NCBI GenBank assembly: GCA_011033025.1
Contig: WFMF01000522.1
Coordinates: 1 to 64,000, forward strand
DNA length: 64,000 bases
Origin: Beroe forskalii
Taxonomy: Eukaryota > Ctenophora > Nuda > Beroida > Beroidae
Direction: 5' to 3'
Positions 1 to 8,899 of the stretch are shown piece by piece. The notes under the pieces are model-generated. The model was given only the letters and a program-made list of their open reading frames with translations, did no database searches and was not told the DNA's origin. Position 1 is the stretch's first letter. Every line of letters starts with the position of its first letter. The translations under genes and the position numbers were made by a program.

Positions 1-984
1 CTGGATTTTTTCAGGGTCAAAAATACTGTTTCTCTTCCAGCCCGAAATTTTTCTCCGGTCTTTTTAATTCCTTGTTTTGTCATGTGATCTGACTGGGGAC
101 ACTCAGCAGTCACATGCAACCCTGACTCCTACTTGGGATGGCACAATTTTAACCTGTATAGTACTAATGTACTTCCCAGCTCTCAATGTATAAAGTTAAA
201 AGCTTCCATTTTCCAAGTAATCGCAAGTATCAGCGAAAATGGCAATGGCAAAACTTGCTGATTCTTAAATTATTTATCTGCGTCTATCATAGATTGGTTA
301 AGAAAATTCCATTATTCAATAAAGGTAAGTCTTGCCAATGCCATAGATAGCACATAAATTGACACGGACAACTCAGATCCGCGAACGCCTTAAATTACAA
401 TTGCGCGCGGAATCCTGAGCGCGCACAAAGTACTAGCAGGCGGATCGTGACAGGTCACGTGATGTGACGTCTGAAACAGAAAAACGCCCAGAGGCAAGGA
501 AGACATTGTCCAATTTCAAAAACGGTATCCTCGTGATCAGCTCACTGAGATCTACAATCGAGTCAAGTGCCTAAAACTTTTTGAAAAAGGGCGCACCCTA
601 GAGAAAAATACGCGTATTTTTTCTTCAAAAATAATACGTCGTACTTTTGGTGATTTTTCACATGTTAACAACCCTATTCAGAATCCGTGTTGTTGTTCCA
701 AGTCACGTATTGTGAGAAAAATTTTTTCTCTATACGTGACTAAACTCTTTGCTACAGATTCATGAGGTGTCGCTCGATAATACGCGCATGCGCTACCGAA
801 TATAATAAAAACGATTGTATCGTTAACATTTCGAGTGCGCGCGCGACCAATACAGACAATGCCGTTTATTCGAAGTTTGAGCAAAAATTTCAAAATTGTA
901 GCCGAAAAAGGACGGCAGTTTCTGCCAAAAAATACGTATTGTACTTTTTGACGTATTTTCTAAAAATACGTATTTAACAACCTT
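1..984. other. Non-coding stretch upstream of the first visible dixin exon
   Basis: No convincing exon is seen. It is probably intron of the dixin gene, since the first recognisable exon further right starts in mid-codon. Positions 590-985 hold AT-rich sequence with repeated ATACGTATT-like motifs at both sides and an AACAACC motif near each end, suggesting a degraded inverted-repeat element. Short open frames here have no domain or splice support. Confidence 0.5.
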
Positions 985-1603
985 GATCACACCCCTCGCT
1001 CCTTTACCCACAACCCCTCACTCCTCCTCCTCCTCACCCCCAACCCCTTTGACCCATCCCTCACTCCTCTTCCCAACCCCCCCCCCTCATTCACTGAAAT
1101 TTCACCCTCCCCTCAGGAGATAGTGAGGACATAGGTTGGATGTATGACCAGGTTATCACACCTCGCTCCTTTACCACAACCCCTCACTCCTCCTCCTCAC
1201 CCCAACCCCTTTGACCCATCCCTCCTCCTCTTACGCCCCCTCATTCACTGACATTTCACCCTCCCCCTCAGGAGATGATGAGGACATGAGTTGGATGTAT
1301 GACCAGGTTATCACACCCCTCGCTCCTTTACCCACAACCCCTCACTCCTCCTCCTCACCCCCAACCCCTTTGACCCATCCCTCACTCCTCTTCCCAACCC
1401 CCCCCTCATTCACTGAAATTTCACCCTCCCCCTCAGGAGATGATGAGGACATGAGTTGGATGTATGACCAGGTTATCACACCCCTCGCTCCTTTACCCAC
1501 AACCCCTCACTCCTCCTCCTCCTCACCCCCAACCCCTTTGACCCATCCCTCACTCCTCTTCCCAACCCCCCCTCATTCACTGACATTTCACCCTCCCCCT
1601 CAG
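985..1603 (+). repeat. C-rich tandem array (~165 bp x ~3.7) carrying decoy exon starts
   Basis: The array has a pyrimidine-rich unit of 155-167 bp. Each unit ends in a polypyrimidine tract, CAG, and a 35-bp copy of the beginning of the exon that starts at 1604. Decoy exon starts lie at 1117-1151, 1272-1306 and 1437-1471; each encodes a GDxED..WMYDQ peptide and is followed by GT. Only the fourth copy continues into a full exon. A 35-nt decoy exon would shift the reading frame if included. Confidence 0.85.
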
Positions 1604-1710
1604 GAGATGATGAAGACATGAGTTGGATGTATGACCAGGTTATTGACACCAGAAAGCAACTAGAATCTCTGAAGCACCTTCTCCTAAAGGATATCACAGA
1701 CGATGAGAAG
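1604..1710 (+). CDS. DIXDC1: Dixin exon (coiled-coil start)
   Basis: The exon is preceded by CCCCCTCAG and followed by GTGGAT. It starts with two bases of a split codon and encodes GDDEDMSWMYDQVIDTRKQL, continuing SLKHLLLKDITDDEK, and ends on a codon boundary. Three truncated copies of its first 35 bases precede it. Confidence 0.8.
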
Positions 1711-4583
1711 GTGGATTTCTTTTGATATTCAGTATATCTCTCGGTGACATTTCGAATTGAAGATTGCGCGGCTTTTGAGGGCGCGGCTTGAGTTTGCGCG
1801 GCGTACAGACTGTTATTCATGTGTCTATACACCGCGCAAACTTAAGCCGCGCACAAAAAAGATGCGCAAAGTGTAGTTTGAACTGCTCCTGTTAGTTTTC
1901 CCACAGCAGCTCATGGATCAACCAATAAGCGAGCCTTGTCCCACTCGTCTCGCGCTCTGATTGGATGAACTTTGGGTAACCCAATGTCCCCCCTCAGGTT
2001 CTGCTAGATGAGGCGGGAGTCGAGCTGTCCGCGCCAACGTGCACACAATGCGAGGACACTGCGGAGAAAGTGAGGAACTTCGAGGAGCTCCTGGAGTCAC
2101 GTGATCAGCAGGTTCAGTTACAATGCTCCTATTATGTTATTTCTTGATCGATAAAACACGTAAAAATACTGTACTTTCGGCAGAAATTGGGTATGCTGCA
2201 TAAATTGTAAAATGCGCGTCTTTATTGATACCAATCCCTTCATCCATCGATGCATGTGCACATAATCTGGTGCTGCCAGACCCCCTGCGCGCGTCAGACA
2301 ATGTGCTCACGTCAAGGTCGGAACATCACAGTAACTCCCTTTATTTCTTCAGGTTCTTGAACTGAAAGCGGAGATCCTGCACCTGAAAACCCGAGACAAG
2401 TACCTTACTAACGAGTTAGATGAGAGGAACGTACAACTCTCTAAACTCAAACTACTGCTCGAGAGGAAACAGGTGCGTCTCCCATGTAAACGGAAGCCTT
2501 CATTATCTATGATAATGACGTCACTCAAAAAAAATTAATTAAGCGCATCTAGCGCTTTACCGTGGTGTTTCCACATGATAAAAACGGCGCGCACTGAGTG
2601 CGCGCCACTGAGTGCGCGCCATTCTCACCATTAAATCTCCAAAGGGGGAATGGCGCGCACTGAGTGCGCGCCGTCTTTTATGTGGAAACACCACGGATAA
2701 GCATTAAGGTTAGGGTTCTGGTTAGGGTCAGGATTTGTTAGGTTCAGGGTTAGGATTAAGGTTAGGGTTTTGGTTAGGGCAATGGTTAGGTTTCGGATAC
2801 AGAAAAATTGACGTCTTTTATGTGGAAACACCACGGATAAGCATTAAGGTTAGGGTTCTGTGTTTAGGGTAAACAGGATTTGCGCCACTGAACAGCCATT
2901 TCGGGGTTAGGATTCCAAAGGTTATGGGTTTTGGTTAGGGCAATGGTTGGGTTTGGATACACCACGGATGACGTTTAGATCTGTGTTCTGGTCTGAGCCG
3001 TTTATAGGGGGAGACATACCAGGGTAGGATTCTGTCTCATTTTATAGAGAAAAGGTTTTTGGGGGGCAATGGTTAGGTTTCGGATACAGAAAAATTGTCC
3101 TCTTTTATGTGGAAACACCCCCAAGGTTCTAAACTCAAACTCCTACTGGAGAGAAAACAGGTACTGACTTCTTGATTCTTCTGCTGTAAAATTCTAGGGG
3201 GGAGTGTTTCCTTGTCTTTGTTCTGGTTAATGTCATGTTTTGAACTTCATTTTCAACAGATCAAATTGATATTGAGAGGTTGGAATGGAAAAACAAATGG
3301 CCCCATTATCATTGTGATTTCCAACTGTCCCCTATCCCCCAATCCAAGTTTCCTCTCCCGTCCTCTTTCCCCCATTTCCAACTGTCCCCTGTCCCCAGGC
3401 AGTGTCGGACTCGAAAGGCCGCGCCATGGAGAAGAAAGCGGCGTGGAACAGCAACAACGCCAATTCAAAACTCAGCGGAAACTCAGCTACTGCCACCTCA
3501 GGAAGCGGCAAAGGTGGCTCTTTTACTGCTTTTGTATTGCTTTCACTCTTTTAACTGACAAAATACTTGTGATTTTATTGCGTTAGCGAATAAATACTCC
3601 ATTTTGTTTAGTTCAATCCTGTCCTTCCCATTAATCTCACTAACTCTACCCCCAATTACCCTCACTGGACTATACTAGCAAAACTCAACAATAATCTAAC
3701 CCACTCCCTTTATTAGATCCTGTAAATGTACTACCTGGGCAGCTTCAATTCCCCTTTAACCCTGTCCTTCTCTCCCCCCCCCCCCCGACTCCCACTACTA
3801 ACACCCACCCCCCCATTGACCCCACTAACCCCCCTCTCTCCAGGTTCCACATCGTACACTAAGATCCTGTACTATTTGGGTAGCTCTACCACCCCTCCCC
3901 CCCATTAACCCCCATTACCCCCCCCACTAGACCCCCTGATGCTACTAACCCCTCTCTCCAGGCAGCACATCGTACACTAAGATCCTGTACTACCTGGGTA
4001 GCTCTACCACTCCCTACCTCTCCACTTGCGGTAAAGCTCTTGGAGACATCACCCTTTCAGACTTCAAGAGTGTGGTTAACAGGACCGGCAGATACCGATA
4101 CAACTTCAGGTAATGAGTATAGTGACTTAAATATTCAGCTGGTGAGGGTGCCAGTGTCACTGTCAGGCGTTGTCCGAACTCTGATCCCCTTCGCGCGCGC
4201 GAAATTAGATAGATTAATAGGTTAGACAACGTCTGTTATCCCATGTCGTGTTGCCGGTTTGCCCACAATTGCAAAGTAGAACTCCCCATAGCAGGGGTAG
4301 TTTGCAAGACGCGCAAACGTCAGTACTTCCAAATTTTAATTCCCCCTCAAGTCGTTTTGCCCACCTCTACAACACCCTTAAAACTCCCTCTCTGGTCGTT
4401 TTGCGCCCCTCTAAAAGTACAACTCCCTTAAAACTCCCTCCCAGGTCGTTTGACAGAGATGTTGGTCCGGTTAAGCAGGAGTTATCCGAGGACTCAGCAG
4501 TGTTACCTGGCTGGGAGGGCCGGATCGTGGGTTTTGTGGAGGAACTGCCTCCTGGAAACAGCTTGGATCACATCGAGATATGA
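1604..4583 (+). CDS. DIXDC1: Dixin (coiled-coil DIX1), C-terminal part, with proximal DIX exons
   Basis: Dixin is a cytoplasmic Wnt-pathway protein that co-polymerises with Dishevelled and Axin through its C-terminal DIX domain. Six exons join in frame: 1604-1710, 1998-2111, 2353-2472, 3399-3513, 3962-4109 and 4445-4583, all with AG/GT borders. The first three encode a Leu/Lys/Glu-rich coiled coil (for example LELKAEILHLKTRD). The fourth is a Ser/Asn/Ala-rich linker. The last two form the DIX domain, seen as TKILYYLG, ITLSDFK, RYRYNF and GWEGRIVGFVEE, ending SLDHIEI-stop. DIX at the C-terminus after a coiled coil separates it from Dishevelled (N-terminal DIX), and the sequence is closer to dixin than to Axin. 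The exon at 1604 needs one base from an upstream exon, so the N-terminal part (CH domain, if present) lies left of the window. A second full set of DIX exons follows at 7997-8696. Confidence 0.87.
1755..1890. mobile_element. MITE, GCGCGGCTTAAG family (copy 1)
   Basis: This is a palindromic GC-rich element in a dixin intron. The left arm reads AAGATTGCGCGGCTTTTG and GAGTTTGCGCGGCGTACAG. The right arm is the inverse, ending with CCGCGCAAACTTAAGCCGCG, then GATGCGCAAA and TTTGAACTGC. The same family occurs at 6521, 7485, 14331, 14895 and 18705. Confidence 0.7.
1998..2111 (+). CDS. DIXDC1: Dixin exon (coiled coil)
   Basis: The exon has an upstream CCCCCCTCAG acceptor and a GTTCAG donor, with 38 whole codons. 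The peptide begins VLLDEAGVEL, contains a CTQC pair, and ends with NFEELLESRDQQ. Confidence 0.78.
2353..2472 (+). CDS. DIXDC1: Dixin exon (coiled coil)
   Basis: The exon has a TTTCTTCAG-like acceptor and a GTGCGT donor, with 40 whole codons. It is a typical heptad-rich peptide (VLELKAEILHLKTRDKYLTN then ELDERNVQLSKLKLLLERKQ). A broken copy of its 3' end lies at 3126-3163. Confidence 0.82.
2478..2835. mobile_element. CTCCCATGTAAACGG element with a second MITE nested in it
   Basis: The outer element begins TCTCCCATGTAAACGG, five bases from the preceding splice donor, and shares TIR, CATTATCTATGATAATGACG and TTAGGG-like filler with the element at 13243-13497. Its right end is not recognisable. 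At 2571-2695 a separate 125-bp palindromic MITE (CGTGGTGTTTCCACAT termini, GCGCGCACTGAGTGCGCGCC core) is inserted. A relative of that MITE sits at 61755-61888. Confidence 0.65.
2700..3120 (+). repeat. Degenerate TTAGGG-like interspersed repeats
   Basis: There are repeated GGTTAGGGTT, GGGTTAGGATT and GGTTAGGGCAATGG motifs with partial copies of the TTTTATGTGGAAACACC MITE end at about 2815-2835 and 3105-3119. These are interior sequences of the MITE-like elements rather than a true telomeric array, because units are irregular and spaced. Confidence 0.6.
3126..3163 (+). pseudogene. Partial duplicate of the 3' end of dixin exon 2353-2472
   Basis: It reads TCTAAACTCAAACTCC then TACTGGAGAGAAAACAG followed by GTACTG, matching the SKLKLLLERKQ end of the upstream exon together with its splice donor. 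There is no acceptor at its left edge, so it is a relic, not an exon. Confidence 0.6.
3399..3513 (+). CDS. DIXDC1: Dixin exon (Ser/Asn-rich linker before DIX)
   Basis: The exon has a GTCCCCAG acceptor and a GTGGCT donor. It encodes AVSDSKGRAMEKKAAWNSNN followed by a Ser/Ala/Thr/Gly-rich stretch ending SGSGK plus one base. The phase fits the DIX exon at 3962 (and equally that at 7997). Confidence 0.75.
3717..3895 (+). repeat. Intron with truncated copies of the DIX exon start
   Basis: A copy of the first ~50 bases of the DIX exon, with CAG acceptor, starts at 3844 (STSYTKILYYLGSSTTP, then intron-like C-tracts and a stop). A more degraded copy lies at 3717-3750 (GATCCTGTAAATGTACTACC). The separating sequence is poly-C rich. 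Confidence 0.7.
3962..4109 (+). CDS. DIXDC1: DIX domain exon 1, copy A
   Basis: The exon runs from acceptor CTCTCTCCAG to donor GTAATG and is 148 nt. It encodes the first half of the DIX fold: TKILYYLGSSTTPYL, GKALGDITLSDFK, NRTGRYRYNF. It differs from copy B (7997-8144) at six positions, all third-codon and silent. Confidence 0.88.
4290..4444 (+). repeat. Short tandem repeats before the last dixin exon
   Basis: Units resemble AAAACTCCCTCTCTGGTCGTTT, each a copy of the polypyrimidine tract plus the first bases (GTCGTTT) of the last exon. Copies are visible near 4352, 4396 and at the true acceptor 4442-4444. An inverted GTCAGAC...GTCTG-type remnant precedes them at 4157-4240. Confidence 0.6.
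4445..4583 (+). CDS. DIXDC1: DIX domain terminal exon, copy A
   Basis: The acceptor is CTCCCAG. The exon encodes SFDRDVGPVKQELSEDSAVL, then GWEGRIVGFVEELPPGNSLD and HIEI-stop (TGA at 4581). It differs from copy B by one silent change. Confidence 0.88.
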
Positions 4584-4765
4584 GTCATATTATGACGCAT
4601 TATGTCAGTAAACGCTGTGACCGTGCAACAGTTCCAAGTTTGGTCCAAATATCCAGTGCTGAAAATCGTTGCATCGTTTTCATCTCTCACGCGATCTCTA
4701 AATCGGACTATGGACCAAGAAACCGTGTATTTGTAACGTTAATAAAAGATGTGCTGTTGAACAAT
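4584..4765 (+). other. Dixin 3' UTR, copy A, with AATAAA signal
   Basis: AATAAA lies at 4741-4746. The segment is identical to 8697-8880 as far as can be read. The open frame visible here follows the stop codon and is treated as non-coding. Confidence 0.6.
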
Positions 4766-4959
4766 GTATGATATGTAAAAAATATACTTATACCCCTTCC
4801 ATTTCCAAGCTCGTTATTGGGCGGTAATCAGTGGAATTGACAATGCAATATAGCTTTGAATTAGAATTTAATTTTGCAAAAAGGGCACTCAACGATCTAT
4901 AAGTATAAAAGTGTTTAATCCTGTTTAGTTGAGGATCGTCAGACCCCAAGTATGGAGTA

Positions 4960-5115
4960 ATGTTTTGTGGTCGGGGTATAATCCGGTTCCATGATCTCAG
5001 CTGTTACCGTATACCTTCAATTATGAACTCGGCACGCCTCGATCATAATCCAACTTACACTGTCTCGGCTTCGCCTCGACCGTGTAAGTTGCGGTATACG
5101 GTCACCAATTTGCCA
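4960..5115. mobile_element. Palindromic element (GACCGTATACC termini)
   Basis: The sequence contains GTTACCGTATACCTTC on the left and GCGGTATACGGTCACC on the right, with an inner inverted pair around GGCTTCGCC. A second copy occurs at the matching place in copy B (about 9100-9210). Confidence 0.5.
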
Positions 5116-5228
5116 TGGAATTGTTGTTATCACTTATTATGTACCGTATAAACTGATTAAAAGATTATACTATCATTTCATAATGGCCATCTTTTCACCC
5201 GAACATTATGATTATGAAATACCTTTGT

Positions 5229-5340
5229 CATACAATTACGAGCGAATTACTGCGGGAGACTCCCTGGAGTTATCCGGTGGACTCCCGGAGGAATCCCGCG
5301 GGGCTCCCGCAGTAATTCACTCGTATGACCAATACCTATA
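5229..5340. mobile_element. Palindromic element (GTCATAC..ATTACTGCGGGAG)
   Basis: The left arm has GTCATACAATTACGAGCGAA then TTACTGCGGGAGACTCC. The right arm returns CTCCCGCAGTAATTCACTCG then TATGAC. The copy B counterpart at 9330-9428 is diverged. Confidence 0.5.
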
Positions 5341-5607
5341 TTTGTACACCACATCAGAATTTTCGGGTTGATTATTTTGCTCTTTCAGCTATAATTGAGA
5401 ATTATAAATGGCGGGTTTTGCGTGTGAGGTTACGGATTGGGTCAGGAGAAGGTCTGGGGACAATGTGATGAGTCCTTTTTATTGTTCATTTTACTGGTCA
5501 GAGAAACAATTGTTTTTAATGGTGCGTTCAGAACATCATCTTCTTGCAGGGCTCATGATTTGTGAGAGGTTTTTGGTGCTTGTTAAAAAACTATGTTGCA
5601 ACATTTC

Positions 5608-5752
5608 AACAGGGACGTGTCGAACTCGTATGTGGGACGGCTTTTTCATTCGCGGCTCACTGCCTCTAGTCAAACTTAAAGCTAGTAAGCCGCGCATGAA
5701 AAAGCCGCGCACGTTGGAGTTCGACATGTCACCAGAAGTTCGTTCTTTGATA
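5608..5752. mobile_element. MITE, GTGTCGAACTC family (copy A)
   Basis: The termini are CGTGTCGAACTC and GAGTTCGACATG. The inner inverted arms are CGCGGCTCACTGCC and GTAAGCCGCGCATGAAAAAG. Copies or relatives lie at about 9720-9835, 15044-15172 and 42213-42346. Confidence 0.7.
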
Positions 5753-7060
5753 ATATAATTTTTCGTATAAAGGTCGTGATTCCTTTCATGGCAAAAACGT
5801 TGTTCCAAATTGGTGTTTATAATTATAATTAAAAATAAAAGATACTTGTTAAAAGCAATGAAATTGTCAATTGAATTCATGAGAGCTTCACAAAATTTAG
5901 ATTAAATTAGATTATGATAAATTTACAGCTACAAAATTATTTGTATTTATTTAAAAACGTTAATTATATTCTCAAATTATATTTAATTTTAAGCTGTATA
6001 TTTTGTTTGATAAATTTTGTAAAAAGCCGGATAAGAGTAAAGATTCTGAAAAAAATATTATTTTTACATTTATGATTTACAATTACATAACTTTTTCTTG
6101 GACCTTTTCAGTGGAATCATCAATTATCATCATTTTCAAAAGTGTCTTTTGAATATCAATAAAATGACTGAAGTTGATACGTTACAAAACATTTCATTTT
6201 GAATGTTTAGCATTTCAATTTTGATAATCATTTCCATTCCTACCAATACCATAGATAATATCATTACTATTAAAGTTTAAACTATTAGTGTTAACTATCC
6301 ATTAAAATATTACTTATCATTAATGATTATCATTTTCATTATTATTGTCAAAAAATCTGAATCTACGTCTATGTCAAATATTGAGTTCTATAATTATCAA
6401 TTTGTTTTGCAGAATATCGTCTGCATTCTCAAAAACTACCGTTTCAATTTTTCGAAATGAAGTTTTATAACACATTTTAATTTGCATTTAGAGGCCATCC
6501 TGATCCATAACCGGAGATAGACCGAACTGCAGTTTGCGCGTCTTTTGTGCGCGCAGGCTTGAGTATGCCGATGCGCGGCGTACAGGCATCCGCATATGAT
6601 CAATAGCATTAGCATGTCTGTTAGTGTTATATGCCGCGCACACAGAAGACGTGCCAGGCCAAGTGCAGTTCGAAGTGCAAAATTTCGGCAATTTTAGACA
6701 CCTCCCTCCGCCTCACGACCTGGATCAAATCAGCTCAAGTTGCTGAATAGTGAATGAGGAAGACAAATAATAAAGACAATTCTTTGCTGCAACGATTTTA
6801 CTAAGTGCTGAAGTTTATAATAACAATGTCAAGTGTCATGTCCAATGTCTTAAAGTTGAATTAAATTTTACACATACACATTCTGACAGTGACATTGAAC
6901 AAAGTTCTCCAACTGGTTTTCAAAAGATTAAGTTTATAATTTAAGTTTGTTTAAATTTAATGTCCACGAATACATAGCAAATAAAATAGGATTTGATATA
7001 CCGGCATCACTTTCGAAATTAAATAAAATCATAATAAAAATACCAAATTTTTTATTCATA
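5753..7060. other. AT-rich non-coding flank of copy A
   Basis: No gene is seen. Apart from the MITE at 6521-6672 it is AT-rich unique-looking sequence that recurs in copy B at 13669-14870 with a few small indels. Confidence 0.6.
6521..6672. mobile_element. MITE, GCGCGGCTTAAG family
   Basis: The ends are ACCGAACTGCAGTTTGCGCG and AGTGCAGTTCGAAGTGC, with a central CATATGATCAATAGC spacer. The ortholog in copy B is at 14331-14481. Confidence 0.65.
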
Positions 7061-7461
7061 AGGCGACTGCATAGATTTAGGTTGATCGAAAATCAGGTTT
7101 AATGTAAAAACATGCACAAATGTTGCTACGAATATTTTTTTTTCTTCGTAATCCTTTATGCATCAGTTAGAAAACTAAATTTCTCAGAAACAAATGGAGC
7201 TGGATTTTTGATTTAGACCTCCAAAAATTTTTGAGCCCATTTTATGCATATTTTTGCCAAATTTTTGGCCTAAATGGGCTAAAAAAGTTTTGGAGGCCTA
7301 TATCAAAAATCTGGCTGCATTTGTTTCTGAGGAATTACGTTTCCGAACTGATTTTTTTCGTTTTCTAAACAATTCATGACAAAATATTATTCGTATCGAC
7401 ATTTGTGTGCCTTTTTACATTAAACCTGATTTTCGATCAACCTAAGTCTATGCAGTTGCCT
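7061..7461. mobile_element. 400-bp palindromic element inserted in copy A only
   Basis: Both ends are inverted (AGGCGACTGCATAGATTTAG and its inverse, ending TATGCAGTTGCCT). The arms stay complementary almost to the centre (AAACAAATGGAGCTGGATTT against AATCTGGCTGCATTTGTTTC). Copy B has the uninterrupted site TTATTCATAATTCAAAC at about 14867-14883, so this is a clean filled/empty pair. There is no coding capacity. The target duplication is at most TA or A. Confidence 0.85.
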
Positions 7462-7484
7462 AATTCAAACTAACGGTGGGGTGA

Positions 7485-7631
7485 CAGTTCGAACTGCAGT
7501 TTGCGCGTCTTTTGTATGTGCGGCTTAAGTTTTCGCGGCGTACACACATCTTAACAAGATGTGTGTACCGGTACGCTGCGCAAATTTACGCCGCGTACAG
7601 AAAAGAGAAGCAACGTGCAGTCCGAACTGCC
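7485..7631. mobile_element. MITE, GCGCGGCTTAAG family
   Basis: The ends are CAGTTCGAACTGCAGTTTGC and CGTGCAGTCCGAACTGC, with a central palindrome of ACACATCTTAACAAGATGTG. The copy B version is at 14895-15035. Confidence 0.75.
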
Positions 7632-7699
7632 CTGTAACGGTGGCGTGTCGGACTCATATATGCGCGGCTCGCTGCCTGTAATTACAAATTAACTCCTCC

Positions 7700-7996
7700 C
7701 CCACTAGACCCCCCTGATACTACTAACCCCCTCCCTCTCTCCAGGCAGCACTTCGTACACTAAGATCCTGTACTACCTGGGCATCCACCACCCCCCCCCC
7801 CAACCCCCCCTTAACTCCACTACAACCCCCCCCCCCTCTTAACTCCACTCCTAACCCCCCCTCTTTCCAGGCAGCACATCGTACACTAAGATCCTGTACT
7901 ACCTGGGCAGCTCTACCACCCCCTACCTCTCCACTACCCCCCCCTTAACCCCTCCCCACTAGACCCCCCTGATGCTACTAACCCCCCTCTCTCCAG
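7700..7996 (+). repeat. C-rich intron with two truncated DIX exon starts
   Basis: Truncated exon copies with CAG acceptors start at 7746 and 7871. Each holds the first 45-65 bases of the DIX exon and then runs into poly-C. The copy at 7871 extends as far as CCCTACCTCTCCACT. The full exon starts at 7997. Confidence 0.8.
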
Positions 7997-8144
7997 GCAG
8001 CACATCGTACACTAAGATCCTGTACTACCTGGGTAGCTCTACCACTCCCTACCTCTCCACTTGCGGTAAAGCTCTCGGGGACATAACCCTTTCAGACTTC
8101 AAGAGTGTCGTCAACAGGACCGGCAGATACCGCTACAACTTCAG
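7997..8144 (+). CDS. DIXDC1: DIX domain exon 1, copy B
   Basis: It encodes a protein identical to 3962-4109. The six base differences (Leu CTC, Gly GGG, Ile ATA, two Val GTC, Arg CGC in copy B) are all silent. Splice borders are intact (CTCTCCAG acceptor, GTAATG donor), so it can serve as an alternative 3' end for the same gene. Confidence 0.85.
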
Positions 8145-8289
8145 GTAATGAGTAGTGACTTATATCTTCAGCTAGTAAGGGTGCGAGTGTCACTGTCAGA
8201 CCTTGTCTGAACTCTTACCGTCTTACCCCCTTCGCCCGCACGACAGACAACGTCAGACAACGTCTGTAATCCCATGTCGTTTTGCACTT

Positions 8290-8557
8290 TTGCCCACAAT
8301 TGCAAAGTAGAACTTCCCATAGCAGGGGTAGTTTGCAAGACGACTGTCTTATGCGTGCGCGGCTTAAGCCGCACAAACGTCAGTACTTCCAAATGTCACC
8401 ATTGAATTTGAATTCCCTCTCAAGTCGTTTTGCCCACCATTACAACTCCCTGAAAACTCCCTCTCTGGTCGTTTTGCGCCCCTCTAAAAGTACAACTCCC
8501 TAAAAACTCCCTTCCAGGTCGTTTGACAACTCCCTATAATAATAAACTCCTCCTCAG
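8290..8557 (+). repeat. Repeated decoy acceptors before the last exon, copy B
   Basis: As in copy A, GTCGTTTTGC units repeat after pyrimidine tracts. An additional decoy with a perfect acceptor (CTTCCAG at 8511-8517 followed by GTCGTTTGAC) stands 40 bases before the real acceptor at 8555-8557. Confidence 0.6.
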
Positions 8558-8696
8558 GTCGTTTGACAGAGATGTTGGTCCGGTTAAGCAGGAGTTATCC
8601 GAGGACTCAGCAGTGTTACCTGGCTGGGAGGGCCGGATTGTGGGTTTTGTGGAGGAACTGCCTCCTGGAAACAGCTTGGATCACATCGAGATATGA
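8558..8696 (+). CDS. DIXDC1: DIX domain terminal exon, copy B
   Basis: It encodes the same peptide as 4445-4583, with one silent difference (ATT for ATC), and the same TGA stop. AATAAA follows at 8854-8859. Confidence 0.85.
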
Positions 8697-8899
8697 GTCA
8701 TATTATGACGCATTATGTCAGTAAACGCTGTGACCGTGCAACAGTTCCAAGTTTGGTCCAAATATCCAGTGCTGAAAATCGTTGCATCGTTTTCATCTCT
8801 CACGCGATCTCTAAATCGGACTATGGACCAAGAAACCGTGTATTTGTAACGTTAATAAAAGATGTGCTGTTGAACAATGTATGATAATATGTAAAAAAT

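Larger units (their letters stand above)
3905..7690 (+). repeat. Tandem segmental duplication, copy A
   Basis: Copy A contains the two DIX exons, 3' UTR and about 3 kb of flank. It aligns co-linearly with 7937-15110 (copy B). Copy A ends near the ATTACAAATTAAC motif at 7678-7690, where the sequence jumps back to the C-rich intron (CCCCCACTAGACCCCC). Copy A carries a private insertion at 7061-7461 and lacks the 9973-13660 insertion. Confidence 0.85.

Noticed and set aside
1211-1621. 136-codon Pro/Ser/Thr-rich frame on the plus strand
   Set aside because: It is the C-rich intron repeat read through its decoy exon starts; the frame breaks at the real exon. Kept as a repeat, not a CDS.
2700-2960. 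Internal telomere from TTAGGG motifs
   Set aside because: Motifs are irregular and spaced, and they are shared with the interior of a MITE family (13,300-13,400 as CTAACC). Not a telomeric array.
4580-4771. 63-codon frame identical in both dixin copies (also 8693-8884)
   Set aside because: It overlaps the dixin stop codon and lies in the 3' UTR. The two copies are identical in DNA, so conservation of the frame says nothing.
5408-5758. 116-codon frame, partly repeated in copy B
   Set aside because: It crosses a MITE, and the frame diverges between copies A and B through indels. No domain.
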